Positions 1 through 10,295 are shown, counted from the stretch's first letter. The stretch: DNA of 64,000 bases from an uncultured bacterium (GCA_938040315.1 CALHQW010000017.1:1-64000); one strand, 5' to 3'. Numbers and translations: made by a program. Notes: generated by a model from the letters alone, not told the origin.

Positions 1-1718
1 CTTGGACTGGTAAAGGTGTCGTCTTATTTTATCTTGGCAGATATGAGGAGGCAATAAAATATTATGATGTGGCATTAAAAATAAACCCAGAATTGGCTGA
101 GGCTTGGAATGGTAAAGGAGTCGCCTTAGAAGAACTTGGCAGATATGAGGAGGCAATAAAATGTTATGATGAGGCTTTAAAAATAAAACCAAAAGATGCG
201 GACGCTTGGAATAACAAAGGAGTCACCTTAAATAAACTTGGCAGATATGAAGAGGCAATAAAATGTTATGGTGAGGCATTAAAAATAAACCCAGAATTGG
301 CTGAGGCTTGGAATAACAAAGGAGTCGCCTTAAGAGAACTTGGCAGATATAAAGAGGCAATAAAATGTTATGATTCCGCTTTAAAAATAAATCCAGAATT
401 GGCTGACGCTTGGAATAACAAAGGAGCCGCCTTAAGAGAACTTGGCAGATATGAAGAGGCACTAAAATGTTATGATGAGGCCTTAAAAATAAACCCAAAA
501 CATGCTAAGGCTTCGATTGGTAAAATAGTCACCTTAGACAAACTTCGCAGATATGAAGAAAAAATAAAATGTTATGAAGAGGCATTAAATTTAAATCCAA
601 AAGATACTTCGTTGTGGAAAAATAAAAGTGATCTCTTATTTAAACTTGGTCGTAAGGAGGAGGCACTAAAATGTTATGATGAGGCATTAAAATTAAACCC
701 AAAAAATGAGTGGTTGTGGTTTTATAAAGGCGCTCTCTTATTTAAACTTGGTCGTAAGGAGGAGGCAATAAAATGTTATGATGAGGCATTAAAGTTAAAT
801 CCAAAAAATGGGTATGCTTGGAATAACAAAGGAGTCGCCTTAGGAAAACTTGGCAGATATGAAGAGGCAATAAAATGTTTTGTTGAGGCATTAAAAATAA
901 ACCCAGAAGATGCTGACGCTTGGTATAACAAAGGAATCGCCTTATTTTATCTTGGCAGATATAAATTTTATCTTGGCAGATATAAAGAGGCAATAAAATG
1001 TTTTGATGAGGCATTAAAAATAAACCGAGGATATACTGACGCTTGGAATAACAAAGGACTCGCCTTAGGAAAACTTGGCAGATATGAAGAGGCAATAAAA
1101 TGTTATGATGAGGCATTAAAAATAAAACCAGAAGATACTTCGTTGTGGGAAAAGAAAGGTGATCTCTTATCTAAACTTGGTCGTAAGGAAGAGGCAATAA
1201 AATGTTATGATGAGGCATTAAAATGTTATGATGAGGCATTAAAAATAAAACCAGAAGATACTTCGTTGTGGGAAAAGAAAAGTAATTTCTTATTTAGACT
1301 TGGTCGTTATGAGGAAGCAATAAAATGTTATGACGAGTTATTAAAATTAAAACCAAAAGATACTTGGTGGTGGAAAAAGAAAAGTAATTTCTTATTTAGA
1401 CTCGGTCGTTATGAGGAGGTAATAAAATGTTATGACAAGTTACTAAAATTAAAACCAAAAGATGCTGAAGTTTGGAATAACAAAGGACTCGCCTTAGGAA
1501 AACTTGGCAGATATGAGGAGGCAATAAAATGTTTTGATGAGGCATTAAAATTAAAACCAAAAGATATTGACACTTGGATTGGTAAAGGACTCACTTTATT
1601 TTATCTTGGCAGATATGAAGAGGCATTAAATTGCGCAGAGGAAACACTAAAAATAGATCCAAATTATGAAGAGGCATACGAATTAAAAAATAAATGCCTT
1701 AAAAAATTAGGAAAATAA
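1..1718 (+). CDS. TPR-repeat protein, about 16 units, 5' truncated by the window edge
   Basis: Repeated 34-aa units of the form AWNNKGxALxxLGRYEEAIKCYDEALKINP. The frame is open from nt 3 (WTGKGVVLFYLGRYEEAIKYYDVALK) upstream of the listed GTG at 69, so the true start is outside the window. Confidence 0.9.
   Translation, partial: WTGKGVVLFYLGRYEEAIKYYDVALKINPELAEAWNGKGVALEELGRYEEAIKCYDEALKIKPKDADAWNNKGVTLNKLGRYEEAIKCYGEALKINPELAEAWNNKGVALRELGRYKEAIKCYDSALKINPELADAWNNKGAALRELGRYEEALKCYDEALKINPKHAKASIGKIVTLDKLRRYEEKIKCYEEALNLNPKDTSLWKNKSDLLFKLGRKEEALKCYDEALKLNPKNEWLWFYKGALLFKLGRKEEAIKCYDEALKLNPKNGYAWNNKGVALGKLGRYEEAIKCFVEALKINPEDADAWYNKGIALFYLGRYKFYLGRYKEAIKCFDEALKINRGYTDAWNNKGLALGKLGRYEEAIKCYDEALKIKPEDTSLWEKKGDLLSKLGRKEEAIKCYDEALKCYDEALKIKPEDTSLWEKKSNFLFRLGRYEEAIKCYDELLKLKPKDTWWWKKKSNFLFRLGRYEEVIKCYDKLLKLKPKDAEVWNNKGLALGKLGRYEEAIKCFDEALKLKPKDIDTWIGKGLTLFYLGRYEEALNCAEETLKIDPNYEEAYELKNKCLKKLGK
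945..986 (+). repeat. Exact 21-bp tandem duplication inside the TPR gene
   Basis: TTTTATCTTGGCAGATATAAA twice, giving FYLGRYKFYLGRYK. Confidence 0.95.
1199..1240 (+). repeat. Second exact 21-bp tandem duplication inside the TPR gene
   Basis: AAAATGTTATGATGAGGCATT twice, giving KCYDEALKCYDEAL. Confidence 0.95.
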
Positions 1719-1778
1719 AACTTGTGAAGGTCGTATCTTCCTTATTGATTTTTGCTTGATTTTTATTTTAATTATTGG

Positions 1779-2531
1779 GTGGTAAATAAGGTAAAGGTTT
1801 TGATTATTTTCACAAGTGGCACAAATTGTGACGAAGAGACTGAATTTGCCTTCTATCAAGCAGGTGCTTATGTCTCTAAAATCCATATCAATTATTTAAA
1901 GAAAAATAAAAATCTATTTAAGGAATTCCATATCCTCTGTTTTCCTGGTGGCTTTACTTATGGCGATTATATCTCTGCCGGAAAAATCCTCGCTAACGAA
2001 CTGCGCCACCACTTCCAAGAAGAGATAATAGAATTTATTAACGAAGGTAAATTAATAATCGGTATCTGTAATGGCTTCCAAGTTTTAGCAAAAACTGGCC
2101 TTTTGCCTTCCTTTCATTCTTCTGATTATTTCTCTTTGCCAAAAATAACCCTTGCCTTTAACGACTCCCAAAAATTTGAATGTCGCTGGATTTCTTTAAA
2201 AGTGAACTTTAATTCTAAAACTCCTTTCATCAAAGATTTAGAAGAAATAATTGAACTACCCATCGCCCATGCCGAAGGTAAATTTTTTACCTCTGATAAA
2301 GAAGTTTTAAATAGATTAAAAGAGAATAATCAAATTGTTTTAACTTATATCAATAATCCCAACGGCTCAATAGAAAATATCGCTGGTATCTGTGATAATA
2401 CTGGTAGGATTTTAGGAATGATGCCCCATCCGGAAAGAGGTATCTTTAACTACCACCATCCATTAAGAAAAAATGTTTATGGTCTAAAATTTTTTACTAA
2501 TGCCTGTGAATATGTCAAAAAGGAACTTTGA
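1779..2531 (+). CDS. purQ: Phosphoribosylformylglycinamidine synthase, glutaminase subunit PurQ
   Basis: TSGTNCDEET, PGGFTYGDYISAG, GICNGFQVL and MMPHPER motifs of the FGAM synthase class I amidotransferase. Listed ORF starts at 1752; in-frame GTG at 1779 preferred. Confidence 0.85.
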   Translation: MVNKVKVLIIFTSGTNCDEETEFAFYQAGAYVSKIHINYLKKNKNLFKEFHILCFPGGFTYGDYISAGKILANELRHHFQEEIIEFINEGKLIIGICNGFQVLAKTGLLPSFHSSDYFSLPKITLAFNDSQKFECRWISLKVNFNSKTPFIKDLEEIIELPIAHAEGKFFTSDKEVLNRLKENNQIVLTYINNPNGSIENIAGICDNTGRILGMMPHPERGIFNYHHPLRKNVYGLKFFTNACEYVKKEL

Positions 2532-2817
2532 AAGAAGAATCAAAGAACACCCAATTTTGGAATTCCCAAAAAGAAAATTGGTTAAGTTTTATTTTGAAGG
2601 AAAAGAATATTATGGCTATGAAGATGAACCAATCGCCTGTGCCTTAATTGCCAACGGCATAAAAGTCTTCCATATTACAAAAGAGAAAAAAAGGAAAAGA
2701 GGCTTTTTCTGTGCGATTGGTCGCTGTTCTTCTTGCCTGATGAAAGTAGACGGAAAAAAGAATGTAATGGTCTGTATTACTCGCTTAAAAGAGGGAATGA
2801 GAATTGAACGGCAATAA
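2512..2817 (+). CDS. Small [2Fe-2S] ferredoxin-type subunit, HcnA/opine or sarcosine oxidase-like
   Basis: FYFEGKEYYGYEDEPIACALIANGIKVFH...CAIGRCSSCLMKVDGKKNVMVCITRL, the Fer2_4 pattern. ATG at 2512 is in frame with the listed 2500 start. Confidence 0.75.
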   Translation: MSKRNFERRIKEHPILEFPKRKLVKFYFEGKEYYGYEDEPIACALIANGIKVFHITKEKKRKRGFFCAIGRCSSCLMKVDGKKNVMVCITRLKEGMRIERQ

Positions 2818-3922
2818 CTTAGATAAAAAAATATTAGATAGAAAGATAGTTGTGATTGGTGGTGGACCAGCCGGCACCAAAGCAGCCTTAATGATTGCTG
2901 ATTTAGGTGGTGAAGTCTTATTGATTGATGAAAATCCCTATATTGGTGGTCAGTTAGTAAAACAGACGCATAAATTCTTTGGCTCCGAAGAGTTATATTG
3001 CGGTCTAAGAGGATTTGAGATTGCTAAGATTTTAGAAGAGGAGATAAAGAAAAGAGAAAATATTGAACTTTTATTAAATGCCTGTGCGGTTGGTTTGTAT
3101 TTAGAGAATGATAAGAAGGTTATTGCGGTAATAAAAGAGGATGGTTTAATAAGAGTAAATACCGATGTCTTAATTTTGGCAACAGGTGCCTATGAGAATT
3201 TTTTACTTTTTGAGAATAATGACTTGCCGGGTGTTTATGGTGCGGGTGCGGTTCAGACCTTGGTAAATCAATATGGCGTAAGACCAGGGAAAAGTTGCCT
3301 AATGGTTGGCAGTGGTAATATCGGTTTGATTGTTTCCTATCAATTATTACAGGCCGGTATTGAGGTAAAGGCAGTTATTGAGATTTTACCAAAAGTGAGT
3401 GGTTGGTATGTCCATTATGCGAAGTTAAAGAGGTGTGGTGTGCCAATTTTAACTTCCCACACAATTGTCAAGGCAATTGGAAAGGATTACGTGACGGGTG
3501 CGGTGATTGCCAAAGTTAATAAGAATTTTAAGATAATAAAAGGAAGTGAAAAAAGATTAAAAGTGGATTTTATCTGTTTGGCGGTTGGTTTAACTCCTTT
3601 TGCTGATTTACTTTGGCAGGTGAATGGAAAGATTAAATATGTTCCGGAACTGGGCGGTTTTGTGCCTTATTATGATGAGAATTATGAAACTTCCATTAGA
3701 AATATCTTTGTTTGTGGTGATGTGAGTGGCATTGAAGAGGCATCAACCGCGATGATGGAAGGCGAGATTGCTGGTATTTCTGCCTACGAAAGAATTTATG
3801 GCGAAAATGAAAAGACAAAAGAACTAAAAGAAGAAAAGAAAAAATATCTTCACCATTTAAGGAAAGGTCCCCATAGTAAAAAGATATTAATTGGCTTAAA
3901 GAAATTGAGAGATGACAATTGA
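2804..3922 (+). CDS. FAD/NAD(P)-dependent oxidoreductase, HcnB-like subunit
   Basis: VVIGGGPAGTKAALMIADLGGEVLLIDENPYIGGQL FAD motif; CGDVSGIEEASTAMMEGEIAG. TTG start overlaps the upstream gene. Confidence 0.8.
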   Translation: MNGNNLDKKILDRKIVVIGGGPAGTKAALMIADLGGEVLLIDENPYIGGQLVKQTHKFFGSEELYCGLRGFEIAKILEEEIKKRENIELLLNACAVGLYLENDKKVIAVIKEDGLIRVNTDVLILATGAYENFLLFENNDLPGVYGAGAVQTLVNQYGVRPGKSCLMVGSGNIGLIVSYQLLQAGIEVKAVIEILPKVSGWYVHYAKLKRCGVPILTSHTIVKAIGKDYVTGAVIAKVNKNFKIIKGSEKRLKVDFICLAVGLTPFADLLWQVNGKIKYVPELGGFVPYYDENYETSIRNIFVCGDVSGIEEASTAMMEGEIAGISAYERIYGENEKTKELKEEKKKYLHHLRKGPHSKKILIGLKKLRDDN

Positions 3923-4457
3923 TACAATAATTCTTATTCCTTTTCTTTTGATTGATACTACCCTTTTAAATTACTTACAAAAGGAACTTTATAAGACCTT
4001 TGAAATTCCGGTGATTATTGAAAAGGAGATTAATTTACCAAAATTAGGTTATTCGGAAAAGCGAAGACAATATGAGGGTCATTATTTTTTAGAGGAATTG
4101 AAAAAGTTGGGTTATAAAGATAAGATAGTTTTAGGGGTTTGTGATGTGGATCTTTATGTTTGGGGGTTTAATTTTATTTTTGGTTTAGCCTCTCCCCGGG
4201 AAAAGGTTGCGGTTATCTCTTTAACAAGATTAAAAGAAGAGTTTTATAATAAACCAAAAAGGGAATCAATCTTTTTTATTAGGAGTTTAAAAGAAGCAAC
4301 CCATGAGATTGGTCACCTCTTTTATTTGGAACATTGTAAAGATAAAAAATGTGTGATGTTTTTCTCCAATTCCTTATTAGATACTGATAGAAAAGGTCCT
4401 AATTTTTGTCCTTCCTGCTTAAAAAAATTAAAAGAGAGATTGCCAAAATCAAAGTGA
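3912..4457 (+). CDS. amzA: Archaemetzincin-family zinc metalloprotease
   Basis: HEIGHLFYLEHCKDKKCVMFFSNSLLDTDRKGPNFCPSCLKKL matches HExxHxxxxxHCx4CxM...CxxC. Confidence 0.85.
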   Translation: MTIDTIILIPFLLIDTTLLNYLQKELYKTFEIPVIIEKEINLPKLGYSEKRRQYEGHYFLEELKKLGYKDKIVLGVCDVDLYVWGFNFIFGLASPREKVAVISLTRLKEEFYNKPKRESIFFIRSLKEATHEIGHLFYLEHCKDKKCVMFFSNSLLDTDRKGPNFCPSCLKKLKERLPKSK

Positions 4458-6573
4458 TAACTGTCAAAGATAGACCAATTAAAATATTTTTCTTATTATA
4501 ATAAAATTTAACTAAATGTTTTCCTTCACCTATTGGCACTGCCCTTAAAAGATAATTTGCCTCATAAACTTCTTCCTTTTTATTATCCACCGTTACCTCC
4601 CATTCTGGATAATAAATCTCCGAAAGTAAAAGGATTGCCGGATAATTGGTCTCTGCCTCAATTAATATCTCGTCAATATCATACTTCAAAATTTTAATAG
4701 AATTTCTAATCTTTTCCTTTTCGGTAACTTTATTAAAATTAGGGATAACTTTCTTTAAAATCAACTTCTCATAAATATTAAAAGTATCAGAATCTAAAAC
4801 TTTCAAAATCTCATTATCATCATTAATAACCACATAGTCATAATAGAGTCTTGCCCTTTCCAAATAGTTTTCTCTTTTAATAAGTTCCATTTTTTCTTTA
4901 TCAACCTTAATTTCATATTTCACATTTAAAAGTTGGTTTTTTCTATCTTTCTTGATATGGAAAGTAGCGAAGTTATGAAGATTTAAAGGAGTATAACCCT
5001 CTAACAATTCCAATTTCCATAGACAGCCTTCGTTTCTTTTTAATATCATATAACTATCTTCTCTTGAATTTATTCTAAAAAATTCTTTTTCTCTTTCCTT
5101 TTGGAGTTCTCTTACCAAACTGGTATAAGGATAATAATCTTCATCACTGATTGGTGATTTACTAAATTTATTGCCAAAGATAAACAAATCAAAGTAACCA
5201 ATTAGACCAATAGCGACTAAATAGGGAATGATTTTTTTAGTTCTAATAAAGAAGATAAAAATTGTGAGAATTAAAAAGAGAAGATAGATAAAGAATTGGT
5301 TTTCGCAATTCTTATAAAATCTATCAGGAATTTTTTCTTTAAAAAAGAGAAAGAGAAGAATTGAGAAGAAGGCAAAGAGAATAAGAAACTTATAAAAATT
5401 CTTTCTTTCTCTCTCTTTTAAAAGGGCTTCAATTCCGAAGGCAGATAGGATTACCATATTAAAAGTATAGATGGCAAGGAAACGGGAAGGAAAGCGAAAC
5501 TGTTTTAAACCGGGCAAGATATTAAAAAGAAGGTTATATAAGAAAAAGTTTTTACCAAAGGCAAATAGTAGAGAAAGAATTGCTGGTATAAAAAATAGGT
5601 ATTTCTCTTTTCTTTTTGAATAGACTAATCCGTAGATAGATAGAAAGAAAGGCAAGATTCCTAAATAGATTCCCGTTTCCCAATAATAATGACCATAAGG
5701 ATAAAGCCAATAAAAAATAGTATCGGTTCCTTCGCCACTAACGCTACCAAAGAATTTGGGAATAAAAATATTTATCAATTGTAAAAAAGATAAGGAACCA
5801 TCGCTCGCCTCTTCAAAGGTGAGTCTCTTTCTTACAGTAAAGGGAAGATATTTATAACTGGGATAAAACTGAATCATCGCTATTAAAAAGCCAACTAAAA
5901 AGAAGATAAAAAGATTAATAAATTGAAAATAATTAAACTTCTTGTTGATAAGAATATTTAAGAGAAAATATAAAAGAAGATTGTAAATCAAAAATAAAGA
6001 GAACTGGGGATAACCAGCAAAAAAGGAGATACCAAAGATAATTCCACCATAAATGGCATTCTTACTAATTTTATCTTCTTTTAGAAATTTAAAGAAAAAG
6101 TAAGTGATAATTGGAAAATAAGTAAAAACTGCTAAAGGACCAAGTTGAATTGTCCTTAAAGTAACAAAAGAAGAAAAAGTTAAAAATAAGGAGGAAAGAA
6201 AGGCAATTTTTTCATCAATTTTTAAACTTTTGAAGAGAATAAAAGAAAAGAGAAAGATAAGAAAGATATGGGAAAGCACAATCAACTCTACTTGATAATA
6301 GGTTAGTTTTAAAAAGAGATTAAGAAAAAGAAAGAGATAATTTAAAGGATAAAAGACCTGTGATTGGATATCGTTTAAGAAGGGCATACCGGAAAAGACA
6401 TAGGGATTCCAAATAGGTAATTTAAAATTTTTTATACTCTCTTTTAAATAGGTTAAAAAAGGATACCACTGGTATAAGATATCATCCCATAAATACTTCT
6501 CTTTAAAGATAATCTCTTTATAAAAAAGAAGGATTGAAAGGCTACCTAAGAGATAGGGTAATTTTTTCCTCAT
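4399..6573 (-). CDS. YfhO-family polytopic membrane protein
   Basis: Multi-TM protein; WNPYVFSGMPFLNDIQSQVFYPLNYLF and C-terminal YYPEWEVTVDNKKEEVYEANYLLRAVPIGEGKH are typical of YfhO. Confidence 0.75.
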   Translation of the reverse strand: MRKKLPYLLGSLSILLFYKEIIFKEKYLWDDILYQWYPFLTYLKESIKNFKLPIWNPYVFSGMPFLNDIQSQVFYPLNYLFLFLNLFLKLTYYQVELIVLSHIFLIFLFSFILFKSLKIDEKIAFLSSLFLTFSSFVTLRTIQLGPLAVFTYFPIITYFFFKFLKEDKISKNAIYGGIIFGISFFAGYPQFSLFLIYNLLLYFLLNILINKKFNYFQFINLFIFFLVGFLIAMIQFYPSYKYLPFTVRKRLTFEEASDGSLSFLQLINIFIPKFFGSVSGEGTDTIFYWLYPYGHYYWETGIYLGILPFFLSIYGLVYSKRKEKYLFFIPAILSLLFAFGKNFFLYNLLFNILPGLKQFRFPSRFLAIYTFNMVILSAFGIEALLKERERKNFYKFLILFAFFSILLFLFFKEKIPDRFYKNCENQFFIYLLFLILTIFIFFIRTKKIIPYLVAIGLIGYFDLFIFGNKFSKSPISDEDYYPYTSLVRELQKEREKEFFRINSREDSYMILKRNEGCLWKLELLEGYTPLNLHNFATFHIKKDRKNQLLNVKYEIKVDKEKMELIKRENYLERARLYYDYVVINDDNEILKVLDSDTFNIYEKLILKKVIPNFNKVTEKEKIRNSIKILKYDIDEILIEAETNYPAILLLSEIYYPEWEVTVDNKKEEVYEANYLLRAVPIGEGKHLVKFYYNKKNILIGLSLTVITLILAISLLIFLSRKDKN

Positions 6574-7505
6574 TAAATATTATGGATCTCTTCTATAATA
6601 TACTGGGGTCTTCTTTTCAATTCAAAATGGATTCTTAAAAGATATTCACCAACAATTGATAAGGCAATAAAAAGAATACTTAAAAAGAAGGAAGAAAGGG
6701 TAAAAATTAAGACTATTCCCTTTTTATTGATTAGAAAAAGGATAAAAAGAATGAAAGTTAAGATAATAAAAAATAATGAGGATAATTGGATTAATCTTAC
6801 TGGTAAAGTGGTGAAATTGATTAGGCCATCAATTGCCAAGGAGGCTAATTTAAAAAAAGACTTACTTTTGCCACCTTTTCTTTCTGGTCGTTCGCTTTCA
6901 ATACCAATTTGGGAAAAACCGACATAAGCAAAAAGACCTGGTAAAAATTTCTTTTCTTCTTGAAGATTTTTTAAAATCGAAATTACCTTTCTATCAACTA
7001 ACCGAAAGAGTCCAACATTAGGCGGAATGTTAATATTAGAAAAGCGGGTCAAAAGGAAATAAAAAATCTTCATTCCTAAAACCTTCCAGAAAGGTTCACC
7101 GAGCCTTTTCTTTCTGATATGATAAACAATATCATAACCCTTTTGCCAATAACTAACGAAATCTTTTATTAGATTGGGTGAATCCTGTAAATCAGCATCC
7201 ATTATTATTACTCCATCATTTTTAGAGTAATCTAAACCACAACTTACCGCTGCTTGTTGACCAAAATTCCTCGCTAACTTAATCACCTTCACCCTTCTAT
7301 TCTCATGAGCAAATTTCTTTAATATCAAATAAGAACTATCAGTACTACCATCATCTACATAAATAACCTCATATTCCATATTCAAAGATTCTAAAACCTT
7401 TATTAACTCCTGATGTAACACCTCTAATACCTTCTCTTCGTTATAAACTGGGATAACCACTGAGAGCGAATTTCTTTTATTTTTAATATTACTAGGTAAT
7501 AACAT
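6573..7505 (-). CDS. Family 2 glycosyltransferase, DPMS/GtrB/ArnC-like
   Basis: SVVIPVYNEEKVLEVLHQEL, VDDGSTDSSY, IIMDADLQDSP; two C-terminal TM segments. Confidence 0.85.
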   Translation of the reverse strand: MLLPSNIKNKRNSLSVVIPVYNEEKVLEVLHQELIKVLESLNMEYEVIYVDDGSTDSSYLILKKFAHENRRVKVIKLARNFGQQAAVSCGLDYSKNDGVIIMDADLQDSPNLIKDFVSYWQKGYDIVYHIRKKRLGEPFWKVLGMKIFYFLLTRFSNINIPPNVGLFRLVDRKVISILKNLQEEKKFLPGLFAYVGFSQIGIESERPERKGGKSKSFFKLASLAIDGLINFTTLPVRLIQLSSLFFIILTFILFILFLINKKGIVLIFTLSSFFLSILFIALSIVGEYLLRIHFELKRRPQYIIEEIHNI

Positions 7506-8787
7506 TTTCTTTCTTAAAAATTATATCTTCCCTTCTTTCACCAATAGAAACTGCCCAAATTTCACAACCGGTTAATTTTTCAATCGTTTCCAAAAATTCC
7601 AAGACCTCTTTATCAAAATCTTGATAACTTTTTACTTTACTAAAATCTTGATTAAAGGGCTTTAATTCTAAATATTTTGGTTTCAAATGGTTTGCCAATT
7701 CTGGCACAAACTCATCAATCTCTTTTTCTTCATAAAGATAACCATTGGCAACTTTTAACTCCTTTAAACCAGAAAGGATATCAATTTTAGTAATAATCAA
7801 TTTCTCAAAACCATTAATTCTTTTCGCATATCTAATAATTCCGCAATCAAACCAGCCACACCTTCTTTTTCTACCAGTGGTGGCACCAAACTCTTTTCCT
7901 TTTTCTTGTAAATACTTACCAATCTCATCGGTCAGTTCCGTGGGAAAAGGACCTTCACCAACTCTTGTTGTATAAGATTTAGCAACACCGCAAACTTCAT
8001 CAATTAGATTATAAGGAATGCCCACTTGACCACAAATACTACCAGCAATTGTATGGGAACTTGTCACATAAGGATAGGTTCCGAAATTTATATCTAAGAG
8101 AGTGCCTTGAGCACCTTCAAAAATTATCTTCTTAGAATTCTTTAACTCCCAATAAACCGCTTTACTCACATCGGTAATTAAAGAAAGAAAAAACTCCCGA
8201 TTCTCTTTTATAAAATTCAAATATTCCTTTTCCGAGATTGGCGGACTTTCATATATTTCCATCAAAAAATAATTCTTTCTTAAAAATTCTTGTTTTAATT
8301 TTTCGGTAAATAAATTGAAATCTCTTAAATCACCGATTCTAATTCCAATTCTTTGATATTTATCTTCATAACAAGGACCAATCCCTTTTTGGGTAGTACC
8401 AATTTTTACTCCTTTTTTTAATTCTTCCCTTTTTTTATCTATCTCTTTATGAAAAGGAAATATTAGATGACAACGATAATCAATAAAAAGTCGGTTTTTA
8501 ATATCAATTCCCAGATTTTCTAATTCAGTTATTTCCTTTTTTAAAACTTCTAAATCAATTATGCAACCACTGGCAATATAACCCTTTAAATGAGGATGAA
8601 GAAGACCACTCGGTAATTGGTGAAAAACTATTTTCTTATCATTTAAGATAACAGTATGCCCAGCATTCGGTCCTCCTTGAAAACGAACACAACCATCGGC
8701 ATATTTACAAAAAAAATCAACAATCTTACCTTTTCCTTCATCTCCCCATTGGGCACCAATAATTGCGAGACTTTTACCTTTTATCAT
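7492..8787 (-). CDS. purA: Adenylosuccinate synthetase
   Basis: IIGAQWGDEGKGKIVDFF, GGPNAGHT, TTQKGIGPCYEDK. Start placed at ATG 8787 because the listed 8808 start lies upstream of a plausible -10. Confidence 0.93.
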   Translation of the reverse strand: MIKGKSLAIIGAQWGDEGKGKIVDFFCKYADGCVRFQGGPNAGHTVILNDKKIVFHQLPSGLLHPHLKGYIASGCIIDLEVLKKEITELENLGIDIKNRLFIDYRCHLIFPFHKEIDKKREELKKGVKIGTTQKGIGPCYEDKYQRIGIRIGDLRDFNLFTEKLKQEFLRKNYFLMEIYESPPISEKEYLNFIKENREFFLSLITDVSKAVYWELKNSKKIIFEGAQGTLLDINFGTYPYVTSSHTIAGSICGQVGIPYNLIDEVCGVAKSYTTRVGEGPFPTELTDEIGKYLQEKGKEFGATTGRKRRCGWFDCGIIRYAKRINGFEKLIITKIDILSGLKELKVANGYLYEEKEIDEFVPELANHLKPKYLELKPFNQDFSKVKSYQDFDKEVLEFLETIEKLTGCEIWAVSIGERREDIIFKKENVIT

Positions 8788-8861
8788 TAAATCCCAATAT
8801 TTTATCAAAAATTTTTTTCTATGTCAAGAGTTAAGGATTTAGTAATTAGACTTAAAGAGTA

Positions 8862-10295
8862 TTAAAAGATAATAGTTATCTTATTTTCTTCTTTTTTTAA
8901 AATTTGGAATTTTAAATTATGGGAAGCACAAGCCAGACAAGGGTCATAGGCACGGAAAAACATCTCTATCCGGTTTAATACCTTTTCATCTTCCTTATTT
9001 AAATACTCTTCTACCGAAAGGGCACCAATTTTTAAACTAATATTTAAAACACCATTATTATTAGTTGTTGCCACTATCAAATTAACTTTTTCAATTATTC
9101 CTTCTTCATTTAAGAAATAGTGATGAATTAAGGTGCCTCTTGCTGCCTCAACAATTCCCACACCATCCTTTGGCTTTTTTAAATCGAAATTTCTTATTCC
9201 TTCATAACCCACGATCTCTTTATCCAAAGAAAGTTCTAATGCCCTTTCTGAGGCATAAAGCAATTCAATTAATCTTGCCCAGTGATAAGCAAAGATATTA
9301 TTTATCGGTTTCTTATTATAGGTTTTATAAAAATTCTCAAACTCTTTTTGGGCTTCCTTTGTCTTTAAACTTTCAGAAACATTTAAACGGGCAAGCGGAC
9401 CAACCCGATAAAGCCCATTATCCGGTGAAGATACCAATCCTTTGAAACCAATATTTTTTAAATAAGGAAATTTTACAAAGGACCATTCATACACATATTC
9501 ACTAATATAATTTAAATATTCTCTTGGCTCAAATAAAGCATATTCCGAATTATCTGGTGCGGTTACCCTCACTTTACCATCATAGAAATTTAAACATTTA
9601 TCCTCATCTACCAATCCCATATTATATACTTCCAAATCAAATTTCTCATTAAAGAATAGATCTTTATAATTTTCTAAAATATTTTTCTTAAAAATTTCTA
9701 AGGTAAAAAGGGAAAATTGGACACAACTTCTTGCCATCTCCTCTATTTCTTTTCGTTCTTCTTCACTTATTCCTTTTGTTAAACCACCAGGAACGCCACA
9801 AACCGGATGAGTTGCTTTGCCACCAATAATCTCAGTAATTTTCTGACCATAGGCACGATGTTTAATCACTTCTCTCCCAATCTCTTCGCCATATTTTTCT
9901 ATTACACCAATAATATTTCTTTTTTCTTTTGGTATATCCTTGCCAAGCAAAAAATCTGGTCCGCCAAGGAAATAAAAATGCAAAATATGATCATAAATGA
10001 TATAGCCACAATACATCAACTCCCTTAACTTTTTTGCTTTAATTGGCACTTCGCAACGATAAGCATTATCTAAGGCTTTAGTCGCAGCGAAATGGTGAGC
10101 CACTGGACAAACTCCACAAATCCGCGAAGTAAGTTGAGGCATATCCTCTCCTTTCCTACCTTCACAAAACTTCTCAAATCCCCGAAATTCTGGAACTTGT
10201 AAAAAGACCTCTTTTACTTTATTATTCTCTAAAAAGATCTCAATTTTTCCATGACCTTCTAATCGAGTAATTGGATCAATAGAAATTTTCTTCAT
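8862..10295 (-). CDS. [NiFe] hydrogenase large subunit, group 3 Mvh/HoxH-like
   Basis: RICGVCPVAHH (L1) and C-terminal DPCLACASH (L2) nickel ligands, with an 18-aa tail expected to be cleaved. Confidence 0.9.
   Translation of the reverse strand: MKKISIDPITRLEGHGKIEIFLENNKVKEVFLQVPEFRGFEKFCEGRKGEDMPQLTSRICGVCPVAHHFAATKALDNAYRCEVPIKAKKLRELMYCGYIIYDHILHFYFLGGPDFLLGKDIPKEKRNIIGVIEKYGEEIGREVIKHRAYGQKITEIIGGKATHPVCGVPGGLTKGISEEERKEIEEMARSCVQFSLFTLEIFKKNILENYKDLFFNEKFDLEVYNMGLVDEDKCLNFYDGKVRVTAPDNSEYALFEPREYLNYISEYVYEWSFVKFPYLKNIGFKGLVSSPDNGLYRVGPLARLNVSESLKTKEAQKEFENFYKTYNKKPINNIFAYHWARLIELLYASERALELSLDKEIVGYEGIRNFDLKKPKDGVGIVEAARGTLIHHYFLNEEGIIEKVNLIVATTNNNGVLNISLKIGALSVEEYLNKEDEKVLNRIEMFFRAYDPCLACASHNLKFQILKKEENKITIIF

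Noticed and set aside
223-1116. Minus-strand ORFs 223..498 and 742..1116 (repetitive HHNILLPLHICQV)
   Set aside because: Antisense shadow of the TPR repeats; periodicity comes from the 102-bp repeat unit and there is no independent coding signal.
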